Shown here: positions 24,565 to 31,687 of the stretch, one piece after another
Layout of the letters: each line of letters starts with the position of its first letter
Numbering within the stretch: the stretch's first letter is position 1
Source: Sphingomonas azotifigens NBRC 15497
GTDB lineage: Bacteria; Pseudomonadota; Alphaproteobacteria; Sphingomonadales; Sphingomonadaceae
Assembly (NCBI RefSeq): GCF_002091475.1
Contig: NZ_BCTR01000065.1
Span: 1 to 33,629 of the forward strand
Length of the DNA stretch: 33,629 nt
Direction of reading: 5' to 3'
Notes under the pieces: model-generated
What the model saw: the letters and a program-made list of their open reading frames with translations, nothing else
Databases searched by the model: none
Told to the model about the DNA's origin: nothing
Program-made: the position numbers and the translations under genes

Positions 24565-26706
24565 ATGCGCCGTGCATTGATCCTGCCGTTACTCTTCGCC
24601 AGCCCCGCCTTTGCCCAGACCACCAAGCCGGAGACGACCGCGCCGATGACCAAGTTCGCCTATCCCGACACCCGCCGCGTCGACGTGGTGGATGAACAGT
24701 TCGGGGTGAAGGTCGCCGATCCGTATCGCTGGCTCGAAAACGATGTGCGCCACGACAAGGAGGTCGCCGCCTGGGTCGAGGCGGAGAACAAGGTCACCGA
24801 CGCGTATCTCGCGACGCTTCCCGGCCGCGACGCGTTCAAGGCGCGGATCAAGCAGCTGTTCGATTACGAGCGCTTCGGCGTGCCCGAGCAGAAGGGTGGC
24901 CATTATTTCTACCCGCATAATAGCGGGCTGCAGAACCAGGCGGTGCTGTTCGTCCGCGATGGCCTGAACGGCCAGGGCCGCGTCCTGATCGATCCCAATG
25001 GCTGGTCGAAGGACGGCGCCACCGCGCTCGCCGAATGGCTGCCGAGCGAGGACGGCAAGCTGCTCGCCTATTCGATCCAGGATGGCGGCACCGACTGGCG
25101 CACGATCAAGGTGCTCGACGTCGCCACCGGCAAGGACACCGGCGATACGGTGAGCTGGGCCAAGTTCACCATGGGCGTGGCCTGGGCGAAGGACGGCAGT
25201 GGCTTCTTCTACTCGCGCTATCCGGAGCCGCCCGCGGACGCCAAGTTCCAGGCGCTCAACGAGAACCACCGCATCTACTTCCACAAGCTCGGCACCCAGC
25301 AGAGCGCCGACCGGCTGGTCTATGAGACGCCCTCGGCGCCCAAGCAGAGCCATTCGGCGGGCATCACCGACGATGGCCGCTATCTGGTGATCACGACCAG
25401 CGAGGGGACCGACAACAAGAACCTCGTCCACATCGTCGACCTGAAGGATCCCGCCTGGAAGGCGAAGACGGTGATCGGCAAGCTCGAGCATGACTGGGCG
25501 CCGATCGGCAATGTCGGGACGAAGTTCTGGTTCGCGACCGACGACGGCGCGCCGCGCCAGCGCATCGTCACCATCGATCTCGCCGATCCGGCGCTGACCC
25601 CGCACGAGGTGGTGCCGGAGCAGAAGGAGACGCTGGCCGGCCAGTCGATCGTCGGCGACCGGCTGATCCTCAGCTATATGGTCGATGCCGCCACCGAGGT
25701 GCGCCGCTACACGCTGGACGGCAAGGCCGACGGCAAGGTCGCGCTGCCGGGCATCGGTACGGCGAGCGGCTTTGGCGGGCATCCGCACGAGGGCGAAACC
25801 TTCTTCGCCTTTACCAGCTTCAACTATCCGACGACGATCTTCCGCTACGATGTGAAGACCGGCAAGGCCGAGCCCTGGGCGCAGCCCAAGGTCGCGTTCG
25901 ACCCGCAGGACTATGCCGTCGAGCAGCGCTTCTACGCCTCGAAGGACGGCACCAGGGTGCCGATGTTCATCGTCCGCAAGAAGAGCGTGACCGGCCCGGC
26001 GCCGACGATCCTCTACGGCTATGGCGGGTTCAACATCCCGATCACGCCGGGCTTCTCGGCGGGCCGCCTCGCCTGGCTGGAGCAGGGCGGCGTCTATGTC
26101 GTCGCGAACATCCGCGGCGGCGGCGAGTACGGCAAGGCGTGGCATGATGGCGGCCGCCTCGCCAACAAGCAGAATGTGTTCGACGATTTCATCGCGGCGG
26201 GCGAGTTCCTGATCCAGCAGGGCATCACCGGCAAGGGCCAGCTGGCGATTCAGGGCGGATCGAATGGCGGCCTGCTGGTCGGCGCGGTGACCAACCAGCG
26301 CCCGGACCTGTTCGGCGCGGCGCTGCCGGCGGTGGGCGTGATGGACATGACTCGCTTCGACCGGTTCACCGCCGGCCGTTACTGGGTCGACGATTATGGC
26401 TATCCGTCGAAGGAAGCGGACTTCAAGCGGCTCTACGCCTATTCGCCCTATCACAACATCAAGAGCGGCGTGGAATATCCGGCGATCCTGGTGAGCACGG
26501 CGGATACCGATGACCGCGTGGTGCCGGGGCACAGCTTCAAGTACACCGCCGCCCTGCAGCATGCGCAGATCGGCGACAAGCCGCACCTGATCCGCATCGA
26601 GACCCGCGCCGGCCATGGCTCGGGCAAGCCGACCGACAAGGTGATCGAGGAAACCGCCGACACCTGGGCGTTCGCGGCCAAGTGGACGGGGCTGACGGTC
26701 AAGTAA
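24565..26706 (+). CDS. Exported prolyl oligopeptidase family (S9A) serine peptidase
   Basis: 713 residues: signal peptide MRRALILPLLFASPAFA, then the N-terminal part of the catalytic domain (DPYRWLEND), a beta-propeller, and the C-terminal alpha/beta hydrolase domain. The apparent triad is Ser566 in GGSNGGLL, Asp649 in TDDRVVP and His684 in RAGHGSG, close in spacing to porcine prolyl oligopeptidase (554/641/680). It should cut short peptides after proline in the periplasm. ATG 24565 has GAGGGAG at 24551-24557. Confidence 0.93.
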   Translation: MRRALILPLLFASPAFAQTTKPETTAPMTKFAYPDTRRVDVVDEQFGVKVADPYRWLENDVRHDKEVAAWVEAENKVTDAYLATLPGRDAFKARIKQLFDYERFGVPEQKGGHYFYPHNSGLQNQAVLFVRDGLNGQGRVLIDPNGWSKDGATALAEWLPSEDGKLLAYSIQDGGTDWRTIKVLDVATGKDTGDTVSWAKFTMGVAWAKDGSGFFYSRYPEPPADAKFQALNENHRIYFHKLGTQQSADRLVYETPSAPKQSHSAGITDDGRYLVITTSEGTDNKNLVHIVDLKDPAWKAKTVIGKLEHDWAPIGNVGTKFWFATDDGAPRQRIVTIDLADPALTPHEVVPEQKETLAGQSIVGDRLILSYMVDAATEVRRYTLDGKADGKVALPGIGTASGFGGHPHEGETFFAFTSFNYPTTIFRYDVKTGKAEPWAQPKVAFDPQDYAVEQRFYASKDGTRVPMFIVRKKSVTGPAPTILYGYGGFNIPITPGFSAGRLAWLEQGGVYVVANIRGGGEYGKAWHDGGRLANKQNVFDDFIAAGEFLIQQGITGKGQLAIQGGSNGGLLVGAVTNQRPDLFGAALPAVGVMDMTRFDRFTAGRYWVDDYGYPSKEADFKRLYAYSPYHNIKSGVEYPAILVSTADTDDRVVPGHSFKYTAALQHAQIGDKPHLIRIETRAGHGSGKPTDKVIEETADTWAFAAKWTGLTVK

Positions 26707-26722
26707 GTCGGGGAGGGCGGCC

Positions 26723-27217
26723 ATGTCCGATACGGAGTCGCGACAGGGCCGCCCCCTCACCGCAGCCGAGCGTGCGCTGGCCCGCGGCATGTTCGGCGCG
26801 GCGATCGACCTCGATCCGGTGCGCGTGTTCCGGCGGAAATGGTTCCCCTTCCAGCCGCGGAACGTGACGATGGCACCGCGCGGCCATCTGCATTTCCATC
26901 CCGCGAGCGACGCCTATCAGCCCTGCTTCGCCGGCGCGGGGCTGGGGCTGCAGGCACATTTCATCCACGAGATGGTGCATGTCTGGCAGCACCAGCGCGG
27001 GCTCAATCTCGTGCTGCGGCGGCATCCCTTCTGCCGCTATCATTATGCGGTCCGGCCCGGCTGGACGCTGGAGCGCTACGGCATCGAGCAGCAGGCGGAA
27101 ATCGTCCGCCACGTCTTCCTGCTTCGCCGGGGCGCCATCGTCCCCGGCGCACCGCCGCTCGCCAGCCTGGAGACCATCCTCCCGTTTGGCACCGCCAGCG
27201 CGCCGCCAGCGGCCTAG
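26723..27217 (+). CDS. vgr-related zincin-like protein
   Basis: 164 residues with HEMVHVWQHQRG at 82-93, an HEXXH zinc-peptidase motif (His82, Glu83, His86). The preceding VFRRKWFPFQPRNVTMAPRG and HFHP blocks resemble proteins annotated in sphingomonads and Caulobacter as vgr-related protein. There is no signal peptide or secretion cargo domain in view, and no type VI secretion genes nearby, so a link to VgrG spikes is doubtful. It begins 16 nt after the peptidase stop and is probably cotranscribed. Confidence 0.65.
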   Translation: MSDTESRQGRPLTAAERALARGMFGAAIDLDPVRVFRRKWFPFQPRNVTMAPRGHLHFHPASDAYQPCFAGAGLGLQAHFIHEMVHVWQHQRGLNLVLRRHPFCRYHYAVRPGWTLERYGIEQQAEIVRHVFLLRRGAIVPGAPPLASLETILPFGTASAPPAA

Positions 27218-27330
27218 GTAAACCTTGGTATAGTCGGCCCAAATCAAAGCTGGGCCGTGCGGTGCGGAGGTTCGATTCCGTCGCTGCCCCGGCTGCGCGA
27301 CAGTCCATCCCGGCAAGACGGGATGGAACC

Positions 27331-27891
27331 ATGTACCACCAGGCATTGATCGACTCTGCAGCGTCTTCGCATCCGGGCACCGCACCCGAATTGTCGGCGC
27401 TGCTCGCGGGCGCGATGCGATCGCTCGACGAGGATCCGCCGCTCGCGCGGCGCTATCTCGAGCAGCTGTCGTACCTGCTGGTCGCGCCGGGCGCGGCCGA
27501 GCCGGCGGATCTGCTGCCCGACGGCCCGACCCACAGCAAGGGCGTCGCCAAGGGCGGACTCGCCGGCTGGCAGCTGCGGCGGGTGGCCGAGCATGTCGAG
27601 GCGCATCTCCAGGCGCCGATCTTCACCTCGACCCTGGCCGAGGTGGCGCAACTGAGCACCGGCCATTTCTGCCGCGCGTTCAAGGCCAGCACCGGCGAGA
27701 CGCCGCACGCCTATATCGTCCGGCAGCGCATTCGCCGCGCCCAGCTGCTGATGCGGGACACGCGCGATACGCTGTCGCAGATCGCCTGCGCCTGTGGCCT
27801 GAGCGACCAGGCGCATCTCACCCGGCTGTTCCGCCGGCTGGTCGGCACCACGCCGCTCGCCTGGCGCCGCGCCTGGCAGCAGGGCGGCTGA
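27331..27891 (+). CDS. AraC-family transcriptional regulator
   Basis: 186 residues from ATG 27331. The C-terminal half (about 88-182) is a double helix-turn-helix AraC domain: LAEVAQLSTGHFCRAFKAST, then IRRAQLLMRDTRDTLSQIAC and FRRLVGTTPLAWRR. The short N-terminal part (1-80) is mostly helical and is not a recognisable sugar-binding cupin. The longer frame upstream overlaps the zincin gene and is rejected. It heads a trio with an M17 N-domain protein and a NarL-type regulator. Confidence 0.88.
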   Translation: MYHQALIDSAASSHPGTAPELSALLAGAMRSLDEDPPLARRYLEQLSYLLVAPGAAEPADLLPDGPTHSKGVAKGGLAGWQLRRVAEHVEAHLQAPIFTSTLAEVAQLSTGHFCRAFKASTGETPHAYIVRQRIRRAQLLMRDTRDTLSQIACACGLSDQAHLTRLFRRLVGTTPLAWRRAWQQGG

Positions 27892-28015
27892 CGGGCCTTT
27901 TTTCCGCAGGATTGTTCAAGATCAGATCGCTTCGCGCAGGACAGGCGAAGGGAAACGGCGGCACGGTTCCGGCCCGGTGCCGCGGATCCGGGTGGCAGGG
28001 AGCAGCGCGCGGGGC

Positions 28016-28615
28016 ATGAGTATGGAGCATTCGCGCTCGATCGGCGCATGGCGCGGCGTCTCCTTCGCGGTGGCGCAGATCGATGTCCTCAAGGCGGAGG
28101 ACGACCTGCTGGTCGTCGGCATGCTGGAGCGTGACGTCGCAGGCGGCCCCCGCGGCGGCGCCGATGCGGTGGACGACGCACTGCACGGCACGCTGTCCCG
28201 CCTGCGCGAGGGCGGGATCTTCAGTGGCGGGTTCGGCGAGACTATGATGCTGACCCGGCCGCCTTCGCCGATCCGCGCGGCGACGCTGATGCTGATCGGC
28301 ATGGGCGCGTCGCTCAGCGGCAATCCGGAGGCAGTGGGCAATCTCACTGGCCTGGCGATGCGCGCCGCGCTGCGGATCGGTGCCGCCTCGGTCGGGTGCC
28401 TGCTCGGCTGGTCGGAATTCGAGGTGCCGGATTCGCTGATCGCGCCAAGCGCCGCCGCAATGATGCGCGGTGCGCTCGCGGCGATCGATGCGCAGGTCGG
28501 GCAGATGGCGGCGATGCAATGGACCTTCGACATTCGCAATGGCGCTGCCGTTCGCACCACGGCGGCGCTGCGCAATGCGCTCGCGGCATGGCCCCGAGCG
28601 ATGGGTGCGCGCTGA
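28016..28615 (+). CDS. Stand-alone leucyl aminopeptidase (M17) N-terminal-like domain protein
   Basis: 199 residues. VVGMLERDVAGGPRGGADAV, LREGGIFSGGFGET and the segment around LMLIGMGASL match the macro-like N-terminal domain of M17 leucyl aminopeptidases, here without the metal-binding catalytic domain. Such lone domains are not peptidases; in E. coli PepA the N-domain contributes to DNA binding, so a regulatory or ligand-sensing role is possible but unproven. ATG 28016 or 28022 is preferred over GTG 27977. Its position between two regulator genes suggests a shared signalling function. Confidence 0.6.
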   Translation: MSMEHSRSIGAWRGVSFAVAQIDVLKAEDDLLVVGMLERDVAGGPRGGADAVDDALHGTLSRLREGGIFSGGFGETMMLTRPPSPIRAATLMLIGMGASLSGNPEAVGNLTGLAMRAALRIGAASVGCLLGWSEFEVPDSLIAPSAAAMMRGALAAIDAQVGQMAAMQWTFDIRNGAAVRTTAALRNALAAWPRAMGAR

Positions 28616-28665
28616 CACATAAGCTGCTATGCTCCGCTTCTCACCGGGAGTTTGGCGGGCCTACG

Positions 28666-29328
28666 ATGTTGACCAGGGTTTCCAGCGGACGGCCACAGGC
28701 ACCGGGCACGGCGCCCATCCGGATCCTGCTGGCCGACGACCATATGCTGCTGCGCGAAGGCGTGCGCGCCGTCGTATCCACCCAGGACGACATGGAAATC
28801 GTCGGGGAGGCGAGCGGCGGCGCCGAGGCGATCGAGGAATATGCGCGGCTTCAGCCCGATCTGGTGCTGATGGACCTGCAGATGGCCGACATGTCCGGCC
28901 TCGACGCGATCCGCGCCATCCGCGCCGACGCGCCCCATGCGCGGATCCTGGTGCTGACCACCTATTCCGGCGACGGTCGCGCCATCAAGGCGCTGCGCGC
29001 CGGTGCGATGGGCTATCTGCTCAAGGCGAGCCTGCGCAACCAGCTGCTCGAGGCCATCCGATCGGTCCATCACGGCGGCAAGCATCTCGACGCAAGCGTT
29101 GCGACCGCGATCGCGCTGCACGTGCTCGACGACGACCTGACCGAACGCGAAGTCTCGGTGCTCACTCTGGCTGCCTGGGGCAATTCGAACAAGCAGATCG
29201 CCACCCGGCTCGATCTCTCCGAAGAGACGGTGAAGGGGCATATGAAGGCGCTGTTCGCCAAGCTCGGCGCGAGCGACCGGACGCACGCCGTGACGATCGC
29301 CGCCAAGCGTGGGCTGATCGAGTTGTAA
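28666..29328 (+). CDS. NarL/FixJ-type response regulator
   Basis: 220 residues. The receiver domain (about 17-135) has the acidic pair in RILLADDH, phospho-acceptor Asp70 in LVLMDLQMADMSG, the Thr of LVLTTYSG and Lys of GYLLKAS. A LuxR-type helix-turn-helix (about 150-215) has LTEREVSVLTLAAWGNSNKQ and SEETVKGHMKALFAKLGASD. ATG 28666 lacks a clear ribosome binding site. No histidine kinase gene is adjacent, so the partner kinase is elsewhere or the protein is an orphan. A terminator-like hairpin follows. Confidence 0.92.
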   Translation: MLTRVSSGRPQAPGTAPIRILLADDHMLLREGVRAVVSTQDDMEIVGEASGGAEAIEEYARLQPDLVLMDLQMADMSGLDAIRAIRADAPHARILVLTTYSGDGRAIKALRAGAMGYLLKASLRNQLLEAIRSVHHGGKHLDASVATAIALHVLDDDLTEREVSVLTLAAWGNSNKQIATRLDLSEETVKGHMKALFAKLGASDRTHAVTIAAKRGLIEL

Positions 29329-29335
29329 GCGATGC

Positions 29336-29374
29336 GGCGGCGCGACCCAGGTGTCTGCGCCGCCAGTCTTTTCC
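29336..29374 (+). terminator. Terminator-like hairpin after the response regulator gene
   Basis: GGCGGCGC (29336-29343) pairs with GCGCCGCC (29357-29364) across a 13-nt loop, followed by AGTCTTTTCC. The stem is perfect and the T run moderate. Confidence 0.6.
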
Positions 29375-29563
29375 ATCGAAGTGACGGGCGTTTTCCGGCG
29401 AACGCGACGAAGCGCGCGCCGTACCAGTATTCCGGCGCAGAGCGCGCCGGGAATGCATCAATCGCGTCCAATATTCGGGCCCTCCCGGGGCCTAGGGCTC
29501 GTCGACAGGCGGCCCCCGCCGTCCGGCGTCTCCAGGGGGGAGGCGCGGTACCGGGGCTGCTGA

Positions 29564-29618
29564 ACGTTCGAGAGAATAGAACGTAACGCTTAAATTTATC
29601 CGAGTTTTCGGAAAATTT
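29564..29618. promoter_or_regulatory. Operator-like inverted repeats
   Basis: ACGTTC (29564-29569) and GAACGT (29579-29584) form a 6-bp dyad with a 9-nt gap. Next, AAATTT-ATCCGA (29592-29603) and TCGGA-AAATTT (29608-29618) form an imperfect AT-rich dyad. Both lie just upstream of a possible -10, where a regulator would bind. Confidence 0.4.
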
Positions 29619-29632
29619 GCGACGGCTATTCT
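29605..29632 (+). promoter_or_regulatory. Weak candidate promoter of the hydrolase operon
   Basis: TTTTCG (29605-29610) and TATTCT (29627-29632), spacing 16 bp, 43 nt upstream of the ATG. It overlaps the AT-rich dyad, which fits a regulated promoter. Confidence 0.3.
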
Positions 29633-29675
29633 GTCCCCATCAACGCCGGACCCCGGCAGAACAAGGAGCCGCCCG

Positions 29676-30332
29676 ATGACTCTCACCGCTACCGCAACGC
29701 CCGGCAAGTCGCTGATTTCGCCGACCAACCACGCGCTCGTGATGATCGACTTCCAGTCGCAGATGGCATTTGCCACCAAGTCGATCGACGCGATCATGCT
29801 GCGCAACAATGCCGGGCTGGTCAGCCGCGCCGCTGCGTCGTTCAACGTGCCGACGATCCTCACCACCGTCGCCGAGAAGAGCTTCTCCGGCCCGATGTTC
29901 AGCGAAGTGACCGATCCCTTCCCGGGCCAGAAGCTGCTCGACCGCACCTCGATGAACACCTGGGAAGACGCGGCCGTGATCGAGGAGATCAACCGCATCG
30001 CCAAGCCGCGCATCGTGTTCGCCGGCCTGTGGACCAGCGTCTGCATCGTCGGACCCGTAGCCTCGGCGATCGACCAGGGCTTCGAGGCCTATGTGATCAC
30101 CGATGCCTGCGGCGACGTCTCCACCGAAGCGCATGAGCGTGCCGTCGAGCGGATGGTCCAGCTCGGTGCCGTGCCGATGACCTCGCTCCAGTATCTGCTC
30201 GAGCTTCAGCGCGACTGGGCGCGCGCCGAGACCTACGACTCGACCACCGGCATCGCGAAGCAGTGGGGCGGCGCCTACGGCCTCGGCGTCATTTACGCCA
30301 AGACGATGTTCGGCGCTTCCGAAGGCCATTGA
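29676..30332 (+). CDS. Isochorismatase-like cysteine hydrolase (YcaC-type)
   Basis: 218 residues with the isochorismatase fold: Asp25 in ALVMIDFQSQM, Cys123 in GLWTSVCIVGP and ITDACGDVS. Length and C-terminal DWARAETY resemble E. coli YcaC, a hydrolase of unknown substrate, rather than true isochorismatases. The third catalytic residue (Lys in the family) may be Lys86, in PGQKLLDRTSMNTW, but this is uncertain. First gene of an apparent operon with haloperoxidase-like, XapX and amidohydrolase genes. Reaction class (amide or ester hydrolysis via Cys) is inferred. Confidence 0.88.
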   Translation: MTLTATATPGKSLISPTNHALVMIDFQSQMAFATKSIDAIMLRNNAGLVSRAAASFNVPTILTTVAEKSFSGPMFSEVTDPFPGQKLLDRTSMNTWEDAAVIEEINRIAKPRIVFAGLWTSVCIVGPVASAIDQGFEAYVITDACGDVSTEAHERAVERMVQLGAVPMTSLQYLLELQRDWARAETYDSTTGIAKQWGGAYGLGVIYAKTMFGASEGH

Positions 30333-30421
30333 GTTGCCCCGGGCCCGGCGGCGCGCGCGCCCTCTCTAGCGCCGCCGGGCCCACCCCTGTTTCCTGCCCC
30401 CCAACGACAAGGAATGCTCCC

Positions 30422-31261
30422 ATGACCTCCACCGTGACCACCAAGGACGGCGTCTCGATCTTCTTCAAGGATTGGGGCCCCAAGGACGCCCAGCCGATCA
30501 TGTTCCACCATGGCTGGCCGCTCTCGTCGGACGATTGGGACGCGCAGCTGCTGTTCTTCCTCCAGCACGGCTTCCGCGTCGTCGCGCATGACCGCCGCGG
30601 CCATGGCCGTTCCGAGCAGGTCAGCGACGGCCACGACATGGATCATTATGCTGCCGACGCAGCCGCCGTCGCCGAGCATCTGAACCTGCGCAACGCCGTG
30701 CATATCGGCCATTCGACCGGCGGCGGCGAAGTCGCCCGCTATGTCGCCAAGTACGGCATCCCGCAGGGCCGCGTCGCCAAGGCGGTGCTGGTCGCGGCCG
30801 TGCCGCCGATCATGGCGAAGACCGAAGCCTATCCGAACGGCCTGCCGCTCGAAGTGTTCGACGGCTTCCGCAAGGGCACCGCGGACAACCGCGCGCAGTT
30901 CTTCCGCGATGTCGCCGCCGGCCCCTTCTACGGCTTCAACCGCGAAGGCGCGAAGGTCTATCCGGGCGTGATCGACAATTGGTGGCGCCAGGGCATGATG
31001 GGCAGCGCCAAGGCCCATTATGAGGGCATCAAGGCCTTCTCCGAAACCGACCAGACCGCCGACCTGAAGGCGATGACGGTGCCGACGCTGGTGCTCGCCG
31101 GCGACGACGACCAGGTCGTGCCGTACAAGCAGGGCGCCGAGCTGCAGGCCAAGCTGCTGCCGAACCCGACCGTGAAGATCTATCCGGGCCTGCCGCACGG
31201 CCTGCTCACCACCCATGCCGACGTGCTGAACGCCGACATCCTCGCCTTCGTGCGCGGCTGA
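30422..31261 (+). CDS. Alpha/beta hydrolase, cofactor-free haloperoxidase/arylesterase family
   Basis: 279 residues from ATG 30422 (AAGGA upstream). Hallmarks are HHGWPLSSDDWD, HDRRGHGRS, the nucleophile elbow GHSTGGGE with Ser98, Asp228 in GDDDQVVP and His259 in GLPHG. The residue numbers nearly coincide with the Ser98/Asp228/His257 triad of Streptomyces cofactor-free chloroperoxidase. Members hydrolyse esters and, with organic acids, form peracids. No signal peptide, so cytoplasmic. It follows the isochorismatase-like gene by 89 nt. Confidence 0.93.
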   Translation: MTSTVTTKDGVSIFFKDWGPKDAQPIMFHHGWPLSSDDWDAQLLFFLQHGFRVVAHDRRGHGRSEQVSDGHDMDHYAADAAAVAEHLNLRNAVHIGHSTGGGEVARYVAKYGIPQGRVAKAVLVAAVPPIMAKTEAYPNGLPLEVFDGFRKGTADNRAQFFRDVAAGPFYGFNREGAKVYPGVIDNWWRQGMMGSAKAHYEGIKAFSETDQTADLKAMTVPTLVLAGDDDQVVPYKQGAELQAKLLPNPTVKIYPGLPHGLLTTHADVLNADILAFVRG

Positions 31262-31288
31262 TCGATCACGCGCCGAGGAGGAAACGCG

Positions 31289-31537
31289 ATGAAGCCCTAT
31301 CTGATCTCGCTCGCCGTCGGTCTGCTGGTCGGCGTCATCTACAGCCTCCTCGGCGTGAAGTCGCCGGCGCCGCCGACGATCGCGCTGATCGGCCTGCTCG
31401 GCATGCTGCTCGGCGAGCAGGCGGTGCCGATCGCCAAGCGGCTGTTCGCCGGCCACGACGTCGTCGCGTACATCCGCACTGACTGCGCCGAGCAGATCCT
31501 CGGCGTGCCGGTGAAGAAGCCCGACGACCAGGCGTGA
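31289..31537 (+). CDS. XapX domain membrane protein
   Basis: 82 residues with two predicted membrane helices (about 4-23 and 31-50) separated by GVKSPAPPTIALIGLLGMLLGEQ, the XapX (DUF1427) signature. The name comes from a domain seen near xanthosine operons; the function is unknown. A GAGGAGGAAA ribosome binding site precedes ATG 31289. It is frequently found beside haloperoxidase-like and amidohydrolase genes, as it is here. Confidence 0.88.
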   Translation: MKPYLISLAVGLLVGVIYSLLGVKSPAPPTIALIGLLGMLLGEQAVPIAKRLFAGHDVVAYIRTDCAEQILGVPVKKPDDQA

Positions 31538-31545
31538 GCCCATCT

Positions 31546-31655
31546 AAGCCCCTCCCCTTCAGGGGAGGGGTTGGGGGTGGGGCATGACGGATCCGCCAGC
31601 CCCTCGCTTACAGATCATGCCCCACCCCAACCCCTCCCCTGAAGGGGAGGGGCTT
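31546..31655. repeat. Long inverted repeat between XapX and amidohydrolase genes
   Basis: Left arm 31546-31587 and right arm 31615-31655 are reverse complements over 41 of 42 positions (one base missing in a C run), with a 27-nt spacer. Each arm also contains its own hairpin, CCCCTCCCC-TTCA-GGGGAGGGG-like. The whole could form a large cruciform or RNA stem. C-rich/G-rich arms of this kind recur at 33565-33600. Confidence 0.9.
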
Positions 31656-31687
31656 TAAGAAAAAGAACCCGAACGAAGGAAAATTCG

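Larger units (their letters stand above)
29375..29675. other. Regulatory intergenic region before the hydrolase operon
   Basis: No gene. The 3' part is unusually AT-rich for this window and holds two inverted repeats and a possible promoter just upstream of the isochorismatase-like gene. The 5' part (29375-29560) shows no supported feature. Confidence 0.5.

Noticed and set aside
24589..26790. 733-codon minus-strand frame opposite the S9 peptidase
   Set aside because: The plus-strand product has signal peptide and full catalytic triad; the opposite frame has none and is a shadow.
26723..27217. Type VI secretion (VgrG) component
   Set aside because: The family label vgr-related is only a name; the protein is a short HEXXH protein without spike domains, and no T6SS genes are nearby.
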